Shown: piece after piece, positions 16,894 to 25,714 of the stretch
How positions within the stretch are numbered: the stretch's first letter is position 1
Layout: each line of letters begins with the position of its first letter
Source of the DNA: an uncultured Bacilli bacterium
GTDB lineage: Bacteria > Bacillota_I > Bacilli_A > RF39 > UBA660
Direction: 5' to 3'
Assembly (NCBI GenBank): GCA_934085875.1
Contig: CAKOHQ010000002.1
Location: 1-57,938, forward strand
Length of the DNA: 57,938 nt
Position numbers and translations under genes: made by a program
Notes under the pieces: generated by a model
What the model saw: only the letters and a program-made list of their open reading frames with translations
Databases searched by the model: none
Told to the model about the DNA's origin: nothing

Positions 16894-18255
16894 TTATATT
16901 TTTTTTAATACTTTTATTTCATCTTTTACAAGATTTTCTAAAGTTATAGATTCGTCTATTTTTAATTGTACAGATAAAGTTTTTAAGATATTTACAAAAT
17001 CTTTTCTATCAATACTTATTTTTTCATTAGTTTTAGTATTTTCAATTTCAAAATATTTGTCATCTACTTTATGTCCTAATATCAATAAATATGGAGTTCC
17101 CATATAATGAGCATCTTTTATTTTAGCACCTAAACTTAAATCATTTCTATCATCATATAATAAAAATACTCCATTTTTAATTAATTCATTATATAAATTA
17201 TCAGCTAAATCAATACTATCTTTATTATCATTAGTTATCATATGTAAATGATATGGTGCTAAATTTAAAGGTAATGAGTATCCTATTACATTTTGATTTT
17301 TATCATAAATTGCATTTTTTTCGTATACATATGCTAAGACTCTACTAACACCAATTCCATAACATCCCATTTCATAAGGTATTTGTTTTCCACTTTCAGA
17401 AATATAACATGCCCCCATAGATTCAGAATATTTAGTCCCTAATTGAAAGATATGCCCTAATTCTAGTGTTCTTTTCTTTTCTAGTTGCTCTATACCATCA
17501 ATATTATATATTTCTTTTAAATACTCCATAGCATTTGATAATTCTAATAATTCACTATTAATTGCTTGTCCAGATTCATTATTATATAATACAGTATCTT
17601 CTCCTAAATCTGAAATTACCATAAATTCTTCAGATTTTTTACCACCTATACTGCCACTATCAGCTCCAACTGGAAAAACATCCATACCTAATCTATTAAA
17701 AATATTAAAATATGCTTGTTTCATTTCAGCATAAGTTTTATCCAAATCATCTGAATCGACATTAAAACTATATGCATCCATCATTTCAAATGATTTTCCT
17801 CTTAATAAAAATCCTCTTGCTCTTAATTCATTTCTGAATTTTTCACCTATTTGAAAATATGTAACTGGTAATGATTTATATGATTGAAGTCTATTTTTAG
17901 CAAATTCAACAATTGCTTCTTCAGCAGTTGGTGCCAAACAATAATTTCCTTTAGATGTTATAGTTCTAAACATCACATCATCTGATACATATTTATCTAA
18001 TCTTCCAGATGCTTCCCAAATTGATTCAGGTTGTAGCACAGGTAATGACACTTCAACACATCCAGCTTTAGTTAATTCTTCAGAAATAATTCTTTTAATA
18101 TTATTTTTTAATAAAAATGGTATATTATCATAAGCGTAAATACCACTAGAATATTGTGTTAATTGTCCAGTTTTAGATAATATATCTTGAACTGGAAATT
18201 GCGCATCAATATTTAAAACTTTATTTCTTGCTATTCCCATTTTTGATAATTTCAT
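16894..18255 (-). CDS. proS: Proline-tRNA ligase lacking the INS editing domain
   Basis: Class II aminoacyl-tRNA synthetase that charges tRNA-Pro. Motif 2 is R-N-E-L-R-A-R-G-F-L-L-R-G-K-S-F-E-M-M-D (bacterial type), motif 3 is G-C-Y-G-I-G-V-S-R-V, and a C-terminal anticodon-binding domain follows. The roughly 180-residue INS domain that bacterial ProS uses to hydrolyse Ala-tRNA-Pro is absent between motifs 2 and 3 (453 residues instead of about 570). Start at 18255 behind GAGGGAG; the ATG at 18279 is too close to the -10. It has its own promoter. Inside the sigK element it may be the only proS or a spare, for example drug-resistant, copy; the window cannot tell. Confidence 0.92.
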   Translation of the reverse strand: MKLSKMGIARNKVLNIDAQFPVQDILSKTGQLTQYSSGIYAYDNIPFLLKNNIKRIISEELTKAGCVEVSLPVLQPESIWEASGRLDKYVSDDVMFRTITSKGNYCLAPTAEEAIVEFAKNRLQSYKSLPVTYFQIGEKFRNELRARGFLLRGKSFEMMDAYSFNVDSDDLDKTYAEMKQAYFNIFNRLGMDVFPVGADSGSIGGKKSEEFMVISDLGEDTVLYNNESGQAINSELLELSNAMEYLKEIYNIDGIEQLEKKRTLELGHIFQLGTKYSESMGACYISESGKQIPYEMGCYGIGVSRVLAYVYEKNAIYDKNQNVIGYSLPLNLAPYHLHMITNDNKDSIDLADNLYNELIKNGVFLLYDDRNDLSLGAKIKDAHYMGTPYLLILGHKVDDKYFEIENTKTNEKISIDRKDFVNILKTLSVQLKIDESITLENLVKDEIKVLKKI

Positions 18256-18279
18256 AAATTCATCTCCCTCATAAATCAT

Positions 18280-18288
18280 ATTATAGCA
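18280..18288 (-). promoter_or_regulatory. Extended -10 promoter of proS
   Basis: TGCTATAAT on the minus strand, 25 bases before the chosen start codon. The -35 is poor. Confidence 0.6.
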
Positions 18289-18314
18289 TAATAATTAAAT
18301 TGTTGCTATTCCTT

Positions 18315-19196
18315 TCAAACATTAATATCAAATTCTTCTTTCAATATAGCTTTTATAATTTTGGTTCTTTCTTCTAATAAATCTTCTTTATAAAATTTAT
18401 TATTAAATCTTGTTGGATCATATTGTTCTATATGAACAAATCCAAAATCCCGATAACATAAATCCATACTAGCAAAACTAGGATTTTGTTCTAATCCATA
18501 TGATAACATTTTAGCATCTGAATTATCAACTAAATATCTAAAAAAAGAACCAATATCAAAAAAGCAATTCTTATGTTCTCCTTTAATTAAATCAAAATTA
18601 GGTTGTTTTTTAATCCAATTTATGTATTTATTATCCTCATTTAAATCAAACCAATAATGCCCCACAAATAATGGATAATCTAAATTTTTATTACTAATAT
18701 AATCTTTATAAATATTGTTATTTACACAAAACAACCATGTACATATCCTAGGTGCTATTAACATACATTTTTCTTCATTTATATGATATGTACTTTTATA
18801 TTCTAATAAATCTGTTTTCCAAGAAACTAACATATTATCTGTATTTTTTAAATCAGATAACATTTTTTCAAGAACATTTTCTTTATATAAAAATATGTCA
18901 GCATGCATTATAAAAAAATAATCATAATTTTTATTACTTATCCAATCTATAAGGCATTGTTTATATAAACCACCTCTATTGTTTTTATAATACTTTATTC
19001 TTATTTCATTATTTATTTCTAGTATATTTTTAATAGAAAAATTTTGTTCTATTTCATCATTTGTATAATCTACTAATAAAAATAAATCAAATTTAAAACT
19101 TACATACTTTTTTAATGATGCTAGACATAAAATTAAACTATCTATTTTATTACTAGCTCTAAATGGAATTCCAATCGCTACTTTCTCTTGATTCAT
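18315..19196 (-). CDS. Glycosyltransferase-like protein (GT-A fold, family 2 type)
   Basis: A 293-residue predicted nucleotide-sugar-dependent transferase. The N-terminus (V-A-I-G-I-P-F-R-A-S-N-K) and the acidic motif H-A-D-I-F near residue 98 (D-x-D-like metal site) fit GT-A enzymes; R-G-G-L-Y-K-Q-C resembles the segment before it. No membrane segment, so cytoplasmic. It is the last gene of the series of radical SAM and Nif-like genes, 9 bases after the preceding gene, with start behind AAGGTGGTATT. Acceptor unknown; it may decorate a product of the cluster. Confidence 0.65.
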   Translation of the reverse strand: MNQEKVAIGIPFRASNKIDSLILCLASLKKYVSFKFDLFLLVDYTNDEIEQNFSIKNILEINNEIRIKYYKNNRGGLYKQCLIDWISNKNYDYFFIMHADIFLYKENVLEKMLSDLKNTDNMLVSWKTDLLEYKSTYHINEEKCMLIAPRICTWLFCVNNNIYKDYISNKNLDYPLFVGHYWFDLNEDNKYINWIKKQPNFDLIKGEHKNCFFDIGSFFRYLVDNSDAKMLSYGLEQNPSFASMDLCYRDFGFVHIEQYDPTRFNNKFYKEDLLEERTKIIKAILKEEFDINV

Positions 19197-19205
19197 AATA
19201 CCACC

Positions 19206-20045
19206 TTAAATATCATCTAAATTAGGTGTTAATTTATAATTAACCTCTTTATACTTTTTATCAACTTTATTCCATAATTCATCAACTGTATTATTTATTA
19301 TATTACCTAAATAAAAATCAGTTTCTTCTCCATTTATATAAAAAGGATGTAAATAAACATTACCATTTGCTCTAACTAAAAAATGTTTTCCTTCAGCCCA
19401 TTTAAATAAACGATATTTACATTCAATTTTGTTTTTATATTTTTCAAATATATTATTAATTACTTCATCATTAGGTAAATTTTTCATATTTTTAGCTTTC
19501 CCAATATTTAAGATCGGAATCAAAACAATTTCATATATGTTAAATTTTACTAAATCGTCAATAATTTGATCTAAGAATTTAATATTTTCCTCAAATAATG
19601 GTATATTAACTTGAATTTTAACATTATTTTCACTTAATAACTTTATAGTATTAATAACAGTCCTATATCTAAACAATTTATTTTTAGTTATTTTTAAACA
19701 ATCTTCGTCAGTATAACCATAAATTGATACTCTTATTAATTTAAAATTTTTAGATAAATCCTTAATATTTTTATCTGTTATAAACGTTCCATTTGTATCT
19801 AATGTTATTTTTGTATCCTTAGGATTTATATTATTAAAAATATCAAAAAAAGAAGGATATAACAGCGGTTCCCCTCCTGTTATACTAATAGAACTAATTC
19901 CTTCATCAATACTTTTCTGTATTATATTTATCCATTCACTATAATTTAAATCATTGTCCTTTTTATTTGCAAAACAGTGTATACAATTTAAATTACATTT
20001 ATCTGTTATTTCTATAATCATTCTTGACGGTTTTTCTAAATTCAT
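19206..20045 (-). CDS. Radical SAM protein (CxxxCxxC)
   Basis: Radical S-adenosylmethionine enzyme with the 4Fe-4S motif C17-N-L-N-C21-I-H-C24 and the SAM-binding I-T-G-G-E-P-L. The C-terminal part (N-V-Y-L-H-P-F-Y) has the position of a SPASM-like region but lacks its cysteines, so no extra clusters are expected. Similar enzymes modify peptides or small molecules. It is 3 bases downstream of another radical SAM gene, with start behind GAGGTGTAATTT. Reaction unknown. Confidence 0.85.
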   Translation of the reverse strand: MNLEKPSRMIIEITDKCNLNCIHCFANKKDNDLNYSEWINIIQKSIDEGISSISITGGEPLLYPSFFDIFNNINPKDTKITLDTNGTFITDKNIKDLSKNFKLIRVSIYGYTDEDCLKITKNKLFRYRTVINTIKLLSENNVKIQVNIPLFEENIKFLDQIIDDLVKFNIYEIVLIPILNIGKAKNMKNLPNDEVINNIFEKYKNKIECKYRLFKWAEGKHFLVRANGNVYLHPFYINGEETDFYLGNIINNTVDELWNKVDKKYKEVNYKLTPNLDDI

Positions 20046-20048
20046 AAA

Positions 20049-21194
20049 TTACACCTCATATTCTTGAATATCCCACTCCAAACCAGAAATTCTATTATTT
20101 TTAGACCAAGGTATTCTTAAATCATATTTTTTTGACATTTCATAAATAAACTTATATGCTTCTATATAATAATCAATATTTTTATTTTGATAATCCTCAT
20201 TTAAAATTGCACCAGGTGTAGGATAAAAGATAGTACCAGATGAAAAACATCCTTTTTTAGCTAAAAACTCTATTCCATCTTTTAATGATTCTATACTTTC
20301 CAATCCTAATACAAAATTAGTTTTTACAAAACCTTTTTTATATCTATTACAAAGTAAATCAAACATTTCAATATATTTTTCTCTACCAAATATACTTTCT
20401 TTTCCAGGACATAATTTTTTAAATAAATTTTTATCCCATATTTCAATATTAATTGAAATCATACCTAATCCAATATCATACAATTTATCTATCAACTCTA
20501 TTGGTATGTTTTGAGCAGGTACAAATACAGTATTAGCTAATAAAGAAACTCCATTCTTTCTTTTTTTTATTTCGTTAAACAATTTTTCAAAAAAAGCATA
20601 TTCATCAACATTAAAATGTGTCCCAGTTGACATAAAAATATAATTTGGTTTGTATTCTTCATTAGCAATATCAAAAGCCCATAAATATTCTGATAACAAC
20701 GTTGTATCATCAAATTTATCTTTAATTGCATTTACACCACAAAATTTACATTTTATATCAGTTCTATCAAAATCACAATGTAATTTAGGATATATTCTCA
20801 AGCAATCCTCACCCATAATATTTACATATTTTTTTAATGGTATGCCTAATGGAGAAATCTTATTCAAAAAATTTGGTAATTTATCAACAAGAATATTTAT
20901 TTTTATACCATCATAATTTAAATATAAGTTGTTATCTTTTATAAATAAATTAAATTTACTATTCTTATTGCTTCTTGTTTCAATTCTAATTTTATTACCT
21001 TTATATTCTGCAATTATTTCATTTGGAACAAATTTCTTTGTATCATGATAATTAAATAAACCATGACTTGCTTCTTTACTACCATTTGAAATATCTACTA
21101 AAAATTCTTCAACATCTGGATTTGAAAAATTCAAACCATTTAATAATAAATCTATTTTTAATTTTAATAATACGTTAAAATCTTTACTATCCAT
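20049..21194 (-). CDS. Radical SAM protein with unusual Cx8Cx2C motif
   Basis: A 381-residue protein with about 130 N-terminal residues of unknown fold, then C140-D-F-D-R-T-D-I-K-C149-K-F-C152-G, a Cx8Cx2C version of the radical SAM cluster site. F-M-S-T-G-T-H-F follows where G-G-E-P normally sits, and the rest alternates strands and helices like a TIM barrel (N-F-V-L-G-L-E-S; T-I-F-Y-P-T-P-G-A). Located between NifH-like and radical SAM genes with 9- and 3-base gaps, so surely co-transcribed. Likely a specific partner of the nitrogenase-like proteins. Start behind TAGGAGATAGTT. Confidence 0.75.
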   Translation of the reverse strand: MDSKDFNVLLKLKIDLLLNGLNFSNPDVEEFLVDISNGSKEASHGLFNYHDTKKFVPNEIIAEYKGNKIRIETRSNKNSKFNLFIKDNNLYLNYDGIKINILVDKLPNFLNKISPLGIPLKKYVNIMGEDCLRIYPKLHCDFDRTDIKCKFCGVNAIKDKFDDTTLLSEYLWAFDIANEEYKPNYIFMSTGTHFNVDEYAFFEKLFNEIKKRKNGVSLLANTVFVPAQNIPIELIDKLYDIGLGMISINIEIWDKNLFKKLCPGKESIFGREKYIEMFDLLCNRYKKGFVKTNFVLGLESIESLKDGIEFLAKKGCFSSGTIFYPTPGAILNEDYQNKNIDYYIEAYKFIYEMSKKYDLRIPWSKNNRISGLEWDIQEYEV

Positions 21195-21203
21195 AACTAT
21201 CTC

Positions 21204-22025
21204 CTATAATTCATGTTTTTTATTATATAATTCCCTTAATTTTTCTAATTTTAATGGTGTAGGTATTATTTCATTGTTTTTTTCTTCCATTATTTTATTA
21301 GCTAATTCTTTAAAAATATCAGCTAAATCAGAATCAGGTAATTTTTCAATAATTGGTTGATGATAATCACAACATTCTTCAATTCTATTATCCCTAGGAA
21401 TCATACTAATTAATGGAATATTAATTGCTTTTGAAAATGACTCTATTATTTCTTTTTCATTTTTTATATTTCTACAATTACCAATAATACCTACTAATTT
21501 AACATCATTATATTCTAAACAACTATTTATATATCCATAAGCAAGATTATTAGCAGCGAATAAAGAATTAAATTCTCCAGAAGTAACAATATACATTTCT
21601 TGTGTTTTTCCACTTCTTAATGGTTCAAAAAAACCACCACATACAACATCACCCAAAATATCAAATAAAACCAAATCCAAATTTTCATCATCTAAACAAT
21701 TAAATCTATTCAACGTTTCTAGTCCTTTAATTACTCCTCTTCCAGCACAACCTACTCCTGGTCTAGGACCACCTAATTCAACACATTTTGTTCCAAATTT
21801 ACCTTCAACAACAATATCTTCAACTTTAATATCACTACCTTTTTCCATAATTTTATTTAAAGCAGTTTCATCTGTTTTATCTGACAATAATAAAGTAGAA
21901 TCATGTTTAGGATCACAACCTATTTGTAAAACTTTTTTTCCCATAAATCCTAATGTAGCTGATACATTTGATGATATAGTTGATTTTCCAATACCACCTT
22001 TTCCATAAATTGCTATTCTTTTCAT
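21204..22025 (-). CDS. NifH/BchL/CfbC-type ATP-dependent iron-sulfur reductase
   Basis: Homodimeric 4Fe-4S ATPase that passes electrons to a nitrogenase-like partner. Visible: Walker A G8-K-G-G-I-G-K-S-T16, D-P-K-H-D-S-T (38-44, like the NifH D-P-K-A-D-S-T), the two cluster cysteines C93 (G-V-G-C-A-G-R-G) and C129 (D-V-V-C-G-G-F), and switch II F-D-I-L-G-D. 273 residues, as NifH. Its start overlaps the stop of the NifD/E-like gene (ATGA), which indicates coupled synthesis with that partner. No nifK, nifE/N pair or nif regulators are near, so classic N2 fixation is unlikely; it belongs with the nitrogenase-like (Nfl) proteins. Confidence 0.95.
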   Translation of the reverse strand: MKRIAIYGKGGIGKSTISSNVSATLGFMGKKVLQIGCDPKHDSTLLLSDKTDETALNKIMEKGSDIKVEDIVVEGKFGTKCVELGGPRPGVGCAGRGVIKGLETLNRFNCLDDENLDLVLFDILGDVVCGGFFEPLRSGKTQEMYIVTSGEFNSLFAANNLAYGYINSCLEYNDVKLVGIIGNCRNIKNEKEIIESFSKAINIPLISMIPRDNRIEECCDYHQPIIEKLPDSDLADIFKELANKIMEEKNNEIIPTPLKLEKLRELYNKKHEL

Positions 22026-23222
22026 CGTTTGCCTCCTTCATAATTAACTAAATACTCTGCAAAACGTATTGCACCTTCAAAACCAGCGAAATCTTCTTTT
22101 GGTCTAAAAATAGTCTTATAAGGATAAACTATTTCTCCAAATGTAGAAAAAACAAAATCAGGTTTTAATTCTTCTATAATTTTTCTTAAATCATCAGAGT
22201 TTTCCTCTATTAAAACTTTATCAGTGAATTTATAATAATCTTCTTTATTAAATTCTTCTAATGATTTTTCAGTAAAAATACACTTTATTTTAATACCTAA
22301 TTCATTTAACAAATTTGCATACCCTAAAGACCTCCTATTTCCGCTTATAATTATTGCTGTCTTTCCATTTAACTTATCATAAAATTTTTTTAACTCTTTT
22401 TTTGTTTTTATATATATGTTTTGATAATCTCTATTTTTTATATTAAAAAAATTAAATATCTCTTCTAAAATCGAATATGAATTTTCAACACCAAAAAAAC
22501 CAAAATTATTATATATAGAATGAATATTAAATTTATTTTCTAATTTTTTTGCTATATTTTTAGATGCATTATTACAGACAACATAATTTAATTCAGCACT
22601 CCCAATGTTATTTATTTCTTCAATAGTAGAAGTTGCTGGAAATATGGTATTTACTTTTATACGACCAGCAGTTAAATATTTTTTTAATTCTTGTGTAGTA
22701 TTTAAATTAATATTAAATTCTCCTAAGATATTTAATGTGTTTTTTTCTTTATTTATATTATTATCACTTAATGAATCAATTAATAGATTTCCAGCGTTAA
22801 TCATACCAACTTTATGATCTCCTTTAAATCCAGCACTATTTAAAGTAAATATTTTACAACCTAATTTATCCCCTAATAAATTTGCAACATCTTTTATGTT
22901 TTCTCCAATTATTTCTGTAACACAACAATTTAAAACAAATATTATTTTAGGATGGTATTTATTATAAATATCATTAATAGCTCTCTCTAATTTTTTTTGT
23001 CCTCCAAAAAACAACATCATCATCATTAAAGCATGTGCTAAAAATTCTAGGTCCTGAATGTTCAACTGTATCTTTATATCCATTTAATATCATAACTGAA
23101 TTTCTACAAAAAAACGAGCAACCAGTTGGTCCATGTATTAGACATACTGTATCCTTTAAATTTGCCAAATATCTCAATGCTCCAAACAAATAACAAGATC
23201 TAAAAGGTTCTTCATAATTCAT
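22022..23222 (-). pseudogene. Nitrogenase component 1-like protein (NifD/NifE/CfbD family), one frameshift
   Basis: A single NifD/E-like subunit of about 400 residues read in two frames. The N-terminal frame has R-S-C10, H-G-P-T-G-C35 and H-S-G-P-R-I-F-S-T-C; the second has L-N-C-C-V-T-E-I-I-G-E-N, so all three cysteines that hold a P-cluster-like cluster are present. V-V-C-N-N-A-S-K-N-I-A-K-K-L-E matches the cofactor-binding cysteine region of NifD/NifE; the NifD histidine motif is replaced (F-R-P-K-E-D-F-A-G-F-E-G). At about 23003 a T6 run (five T expected) breaks the frame; with five, V-V-F-G-G-Q-K-K-L-E-R follows. Possibly a sequencing error or young mutation. Start at 23222 behind AGGAGTGTTAAT. 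Confidence 0.88.
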
Positions 23223-23232
23223 ATTAACACTC

Positions 23233-24036
23233 CTATATTCTTCCACAAGCACTTGAAGTACATTGTGAACATTTATTTATCATTGGAAATCCCAATTCTT
23301 TTAATTCTTTTACTTTATTCTTGAAATTATCTAAATATAAATCTTTATCATAGTTAAATTGATTATTTATTTGTCTTAAAGGTAATAAATTAAAACAATC
23401 AACACCCATTTTTAATAAAAAGCTAAACATACTATTTATTTCATTATCATTTATATTTGGAATATATATAGTATTGATTTTTATTTTTACATTTCTGTCT
23501 TTCATATCTTTAATTATGCTTTTCTGTTGATTAATGATTTCATCCGCCTTTAAAATACCATCATTTACAGAACGATATAAAAATTTCATTTTTCTAATAT
23601 CTAAAGTATTTATAGTTAAAGTTAAATACTCTAACTTATTTAAATTTTTTATTCTATTGATTACATTATTATAATTATATCCACAAGAACAAATACATAA
23701 TTTATAATCTTTATATTGTTCATTCATAACTTCATTTAAAATTTCAAGATTATCCATATTATCTAATGGATCTCCAGGACCACTAACACCTATTATATTA
23801 ATCTTAGGAAATATTTTTGTTTTTTCTTCTAAATATTTTAACATTTCTTCTCTATTATTAATTACAAGATTTGATGTTCCAGGTCTGTTTTCTATATTAA
23901 TACCTACATTTCCATCCATAACATAATTACAATATTTGCATCCCATTTTACATACTTTCGCAATAGGAATATGTATTCTGCCATATCCGAGATCATTGCT
24001 ACTTGTATTAAAACAAGAATGAATTTCGTTTTTCAT
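23233..24036 (-). CDS. NifB-like radical SAM protein
   Basis: NifB builds the Fe8S9C core (NifB-co) used by nitrogenase cofactors. This 267-residue protein has the radical SAM motif C29-K-M-G-C33-K-Y-C36, G-V-S-G-P-G-D-P-L for SAM, and the NifB-specific pieces outside it: H6-S-C8-F near the N-terminus, G-R-I-H-I-P-I-A, E-N-R-P-G-T and the C-terminal C-S-Q-C. The latter residues are candidate ligands of the K-clusters that NifB fuses. It lacks the NifX-like extension, as archaeal short NifB do. It lies between the RSH gene (8-base gap) and the NifD/E-like gene (10-base gap). I infer that it supplies a cofactor core to the NifD/E-like protein. Confidence 0.9.
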   Translation of the reverse strand: MKNEIHSCFNTSSNDLGYGRIHIPIAKVCKMGCKYCNYVMDGNVGINIENRPGTSNLVINNREEMLKYLEEKTKIFPKINIIGVSGPGDPLDNMDNLEILNEVMNEQYKDYKLCICSCGYNYNNVINRIKNLNKLEYLTLTINTLDIRKMKFLYRSVNDGILKADEIINQQKSIIKDMKDRNVKIKINTIYIPNINDNEINSMFSFLLKMGVDCFNLLPLRQINNQFNYDKDLYLDNFKNKVKELKELGFPMINKCSQCTSSACGRI

Positions 24037-24044
24037 ATTAATCC

Positions 24045-25475
24045 CTACTTTTTGTTAAATTCCTTTATTTTTTTCTTAGCATGAGTAGTTTGCACTTTAT
24101 CAATCCAATCAATTCTAGGACCATATGATAATTCATCAGTTATTATTCTGACTCTATCTTTATTAGATAATCTATAATCAACTGATACAAACTCATCATT
24201 AACAAAAGCCCCAACCATAGTATTACCTATATCTGTATGAATTTTATAAGCTAAATCTATTGGTGTTGATCCTTTTGGTAATTCTATAATATCACCTTTT
24301 GTTGTATATACATATATCCTATCTGAAAATAATTCATTTTTTACTTGACTTACAAATTCTTGATTATCCCCAAATACAGAATTAATTTCTATTAATGATT
24401 TAAAAAACTGATATTTTTTCTTTAAATCATTTTGCATTATATCTCTTGCTTTTCCTTTTTCTAAATCCCAATATGCAGTTAAACCAAACGAAGCAATATT
24501 GTCCATATCAAAAGTTCTAATCTGAGTTTGAACTAATTTATCTTGTGGACCAAATACTGTTGTATGTAAACTTTTATACATATTTGTTTTTGGATTACAA
24601 ATATAATCTTTAAATTTATCATTTATTGGATGATATTCATGATGTATTAAACCTAATGTTCGATAACAATTTGATATGTCATCAACCATAATTTTAAGTG
24701 CTAATAAATCATGTATATCTGATATACGTTCTCCTTCATTTAATCTTTTGTATAAGCCATAAATATTTTTTGTTCTTACTTTTATTTGATTAGGAATATT
24801 ATTTTCACTTAGAATCATATTTATATTATTTAACATTTCATTTAAGCAAGATTCAGAGTCTAATTCTATTTTTTGTTTTCTTAACTCTAAGTCTTTATAT
24901 GTATCTGGCTTTAAATATCTTAAACATAAATCTTCTAATTCACTTTTAATTCTATATGCTCCTATATAATAAGCAAGAGGAACAAATATTTCCATTGTTT
25001 CTAATGAATTTTCTTTTTGTTTAAATTCGCTTTTAAATTCTAATGTTCTCATATTATGTAATCTATCTGCAAGCTTTATGATTATTATTCTTACATCATC
25101 TGTTATTCCTGTAATTATTTTTCTAGTATTGGCATTGTTTTGATCTAATTTAGAAGAAAAATTCATCTTTGCTAATTTCGTAACACCATCAACCAAATTT
25201 GCAATATTTTGATTGAATTCATGAGATATATCTTCTTTAGTAATATTAGTATCTTCTATTGTATCATGTAAAAGTCCTGCACATATCGTATCTTTATCAG
25301 CATGAATTTCAGCAAGTATATATGCTACATTTAAAGGATGTGATATATAAGGTTCTCCACTTTGTCTATATTGTCCCTTATGAAGATTATCTGCATAATC
25401 ATATGCTTTAGATATAATATCTACTTCTTCTTGATTATAACTTTTTATCAAATTAATTAAATCTTTCTTTTCCAT
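24045..25475 (-). CDS. RSH-type (p)ppGpp synthetase/hydrolase without regulatory C-terminus
   Basis: Stringent-response enzyme. The HD hydrolase domain (H-P-L-N, L-L-H-D-T-I-E-D, D-R-L-H-N-M-R) and the synthetase domain (K-N-I-Y-G-L-Y-K-R, Y-R-T-L-G-L-I-H, N-M-Y-K-S-L-H-T-T-V) are complete, followed by a TGS domain (I-Y-V-Y-T-T-K-G-D-I-I-E-L-P-K-G). The protein ends right after TGS (476 residues against about 730), so the helical, zinc-finger and ACT domains that sense ribosome state are missing. It is the first gene of the nif-like series, start behind AGGAGGAATATT, and is preceded by a leader with a terminator. Could be a host enzyme or an element-specific one. Confidence 0.92.
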   Translation of the reverse strand: MEKKDLINLIKSYNQEEVDIISKAYDYADNLHKGQYRQSGEPYISHPLNVAYILAEIHADKDTICAGLLHDTIEDTNITKEDISHEFNQNIANLVDGVTKLAKMNFSSKLDQNNANTRKIITGITDDVRIIIIKLADRLHNMRTLEFKSEFKQKENSLETMEIFVPLAYYIGAYRIKSELEDLCLRYLKPDTYKDLELRKQKIELDSESCLNEMLNNINMILSENNIPNQIKVRTKNIYGLYKRLNEGERISDIHDLLALKIMVDDISNCYRTLGLIHHEYHPINDKFKDYICNPKTNMYKSLHTTVFGPQDKLVQTQIRTFDMDNIASFGLTAYWDLEKGKARDIMQNDLKKKYQFFKSLIEINSVFGDNQEFVSQVKNELFSDRIYVYTTKGDIIELPKGSTPIDLAYKIHTDIGNTMVGAFVNDEFVSVDYRLSNKDRVRIITDELSYGPRIDWIDKVQTTHAKKKIKEFNKK

Positions 25476-25494
25476 AATATTCCTCCTATCAAAT

Positions 25495-25534
25495 AAAAAA
25501 ATGGCGACAAAAATAACAGGTAATTATTTTGTCG
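25495..25534 (-). terminator. Leader terminator/attenuator before the RSH gene
   Basis: On the minus strand CGACAAAATAA pairs with TTATTTTTGTCG (one bulge), followed by a run of seven T, only about 20 bases before the RSH start codon. Since the gene farther upstream is divergent, this terminator lies inside the leader of the operon and probably limits its transcription. Confidence 0.75.
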
Positions 25535-25649
25535 TCACTTTAGACATATCTATTTCAGAAAAGTTGCTTAATAAAAGAAAGTAAACAGAATATAGTTTAC
25601 AAATGTATAATATAAAACTAATTAATACTATAACATTTTTTACTCTCAT
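25524..25649 (-). CDS. Small ORF (41 residues) in the leader of the RSH-nif-like operon
   Basis: ATG at 25649 preceded by GGGAAGG (10-base gap), ending with TAA at 25524-25526. The peptide starts basic (M-R-V-K) and has a long hydrophobic middle (V-I-V-L-I-S-F-I-L-Y-I), then a short charged tail (M-S-K-V-T-T-K). Its stop codon is inside the first arm of the terminator hairpin, so a ribosome finishing this ORF would block hairpin formation. It may be a leader peptide or a small membrane protein. Confidence 0.45.
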   Translation of the reverse strand: MRVKNVIVLISFILYICKLYSVYFLLLSNFSEIDMSKVTTK

Positions 25650-25684
25650 ATCACAAAAACCTTCCCAAAAAATATATTGTATTA

Positions 25685-25714
25685 ATAATACCACTTATAA
25701 AAAGATAAAGTCAA
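25685..25714 (-). promoter_or_regulatory. Promoter of the RSH-nif-like operon leader
   Basis: TTGACT (25709-25714), 18-base spacer, TATTAT (25685-25690) on the minus strand, 36 bases before the small ORF. The 336-base gap 25476-25811 thus holds this promoter, the leader ORF, the attenuator and the upstream region of the recombinase. Confidence 0.65.

Noticed and set aside
21204..23222. Classic nitrogen fixation genes
   Set aside because: NifH-, NifD/E- and NifB-like proteins are present, but no NifK, no NifE/NifN pair, no Mo transport or nif regulators, and the NifD histidine ligand motif is missing. N2 fixation is therefore not claimed.
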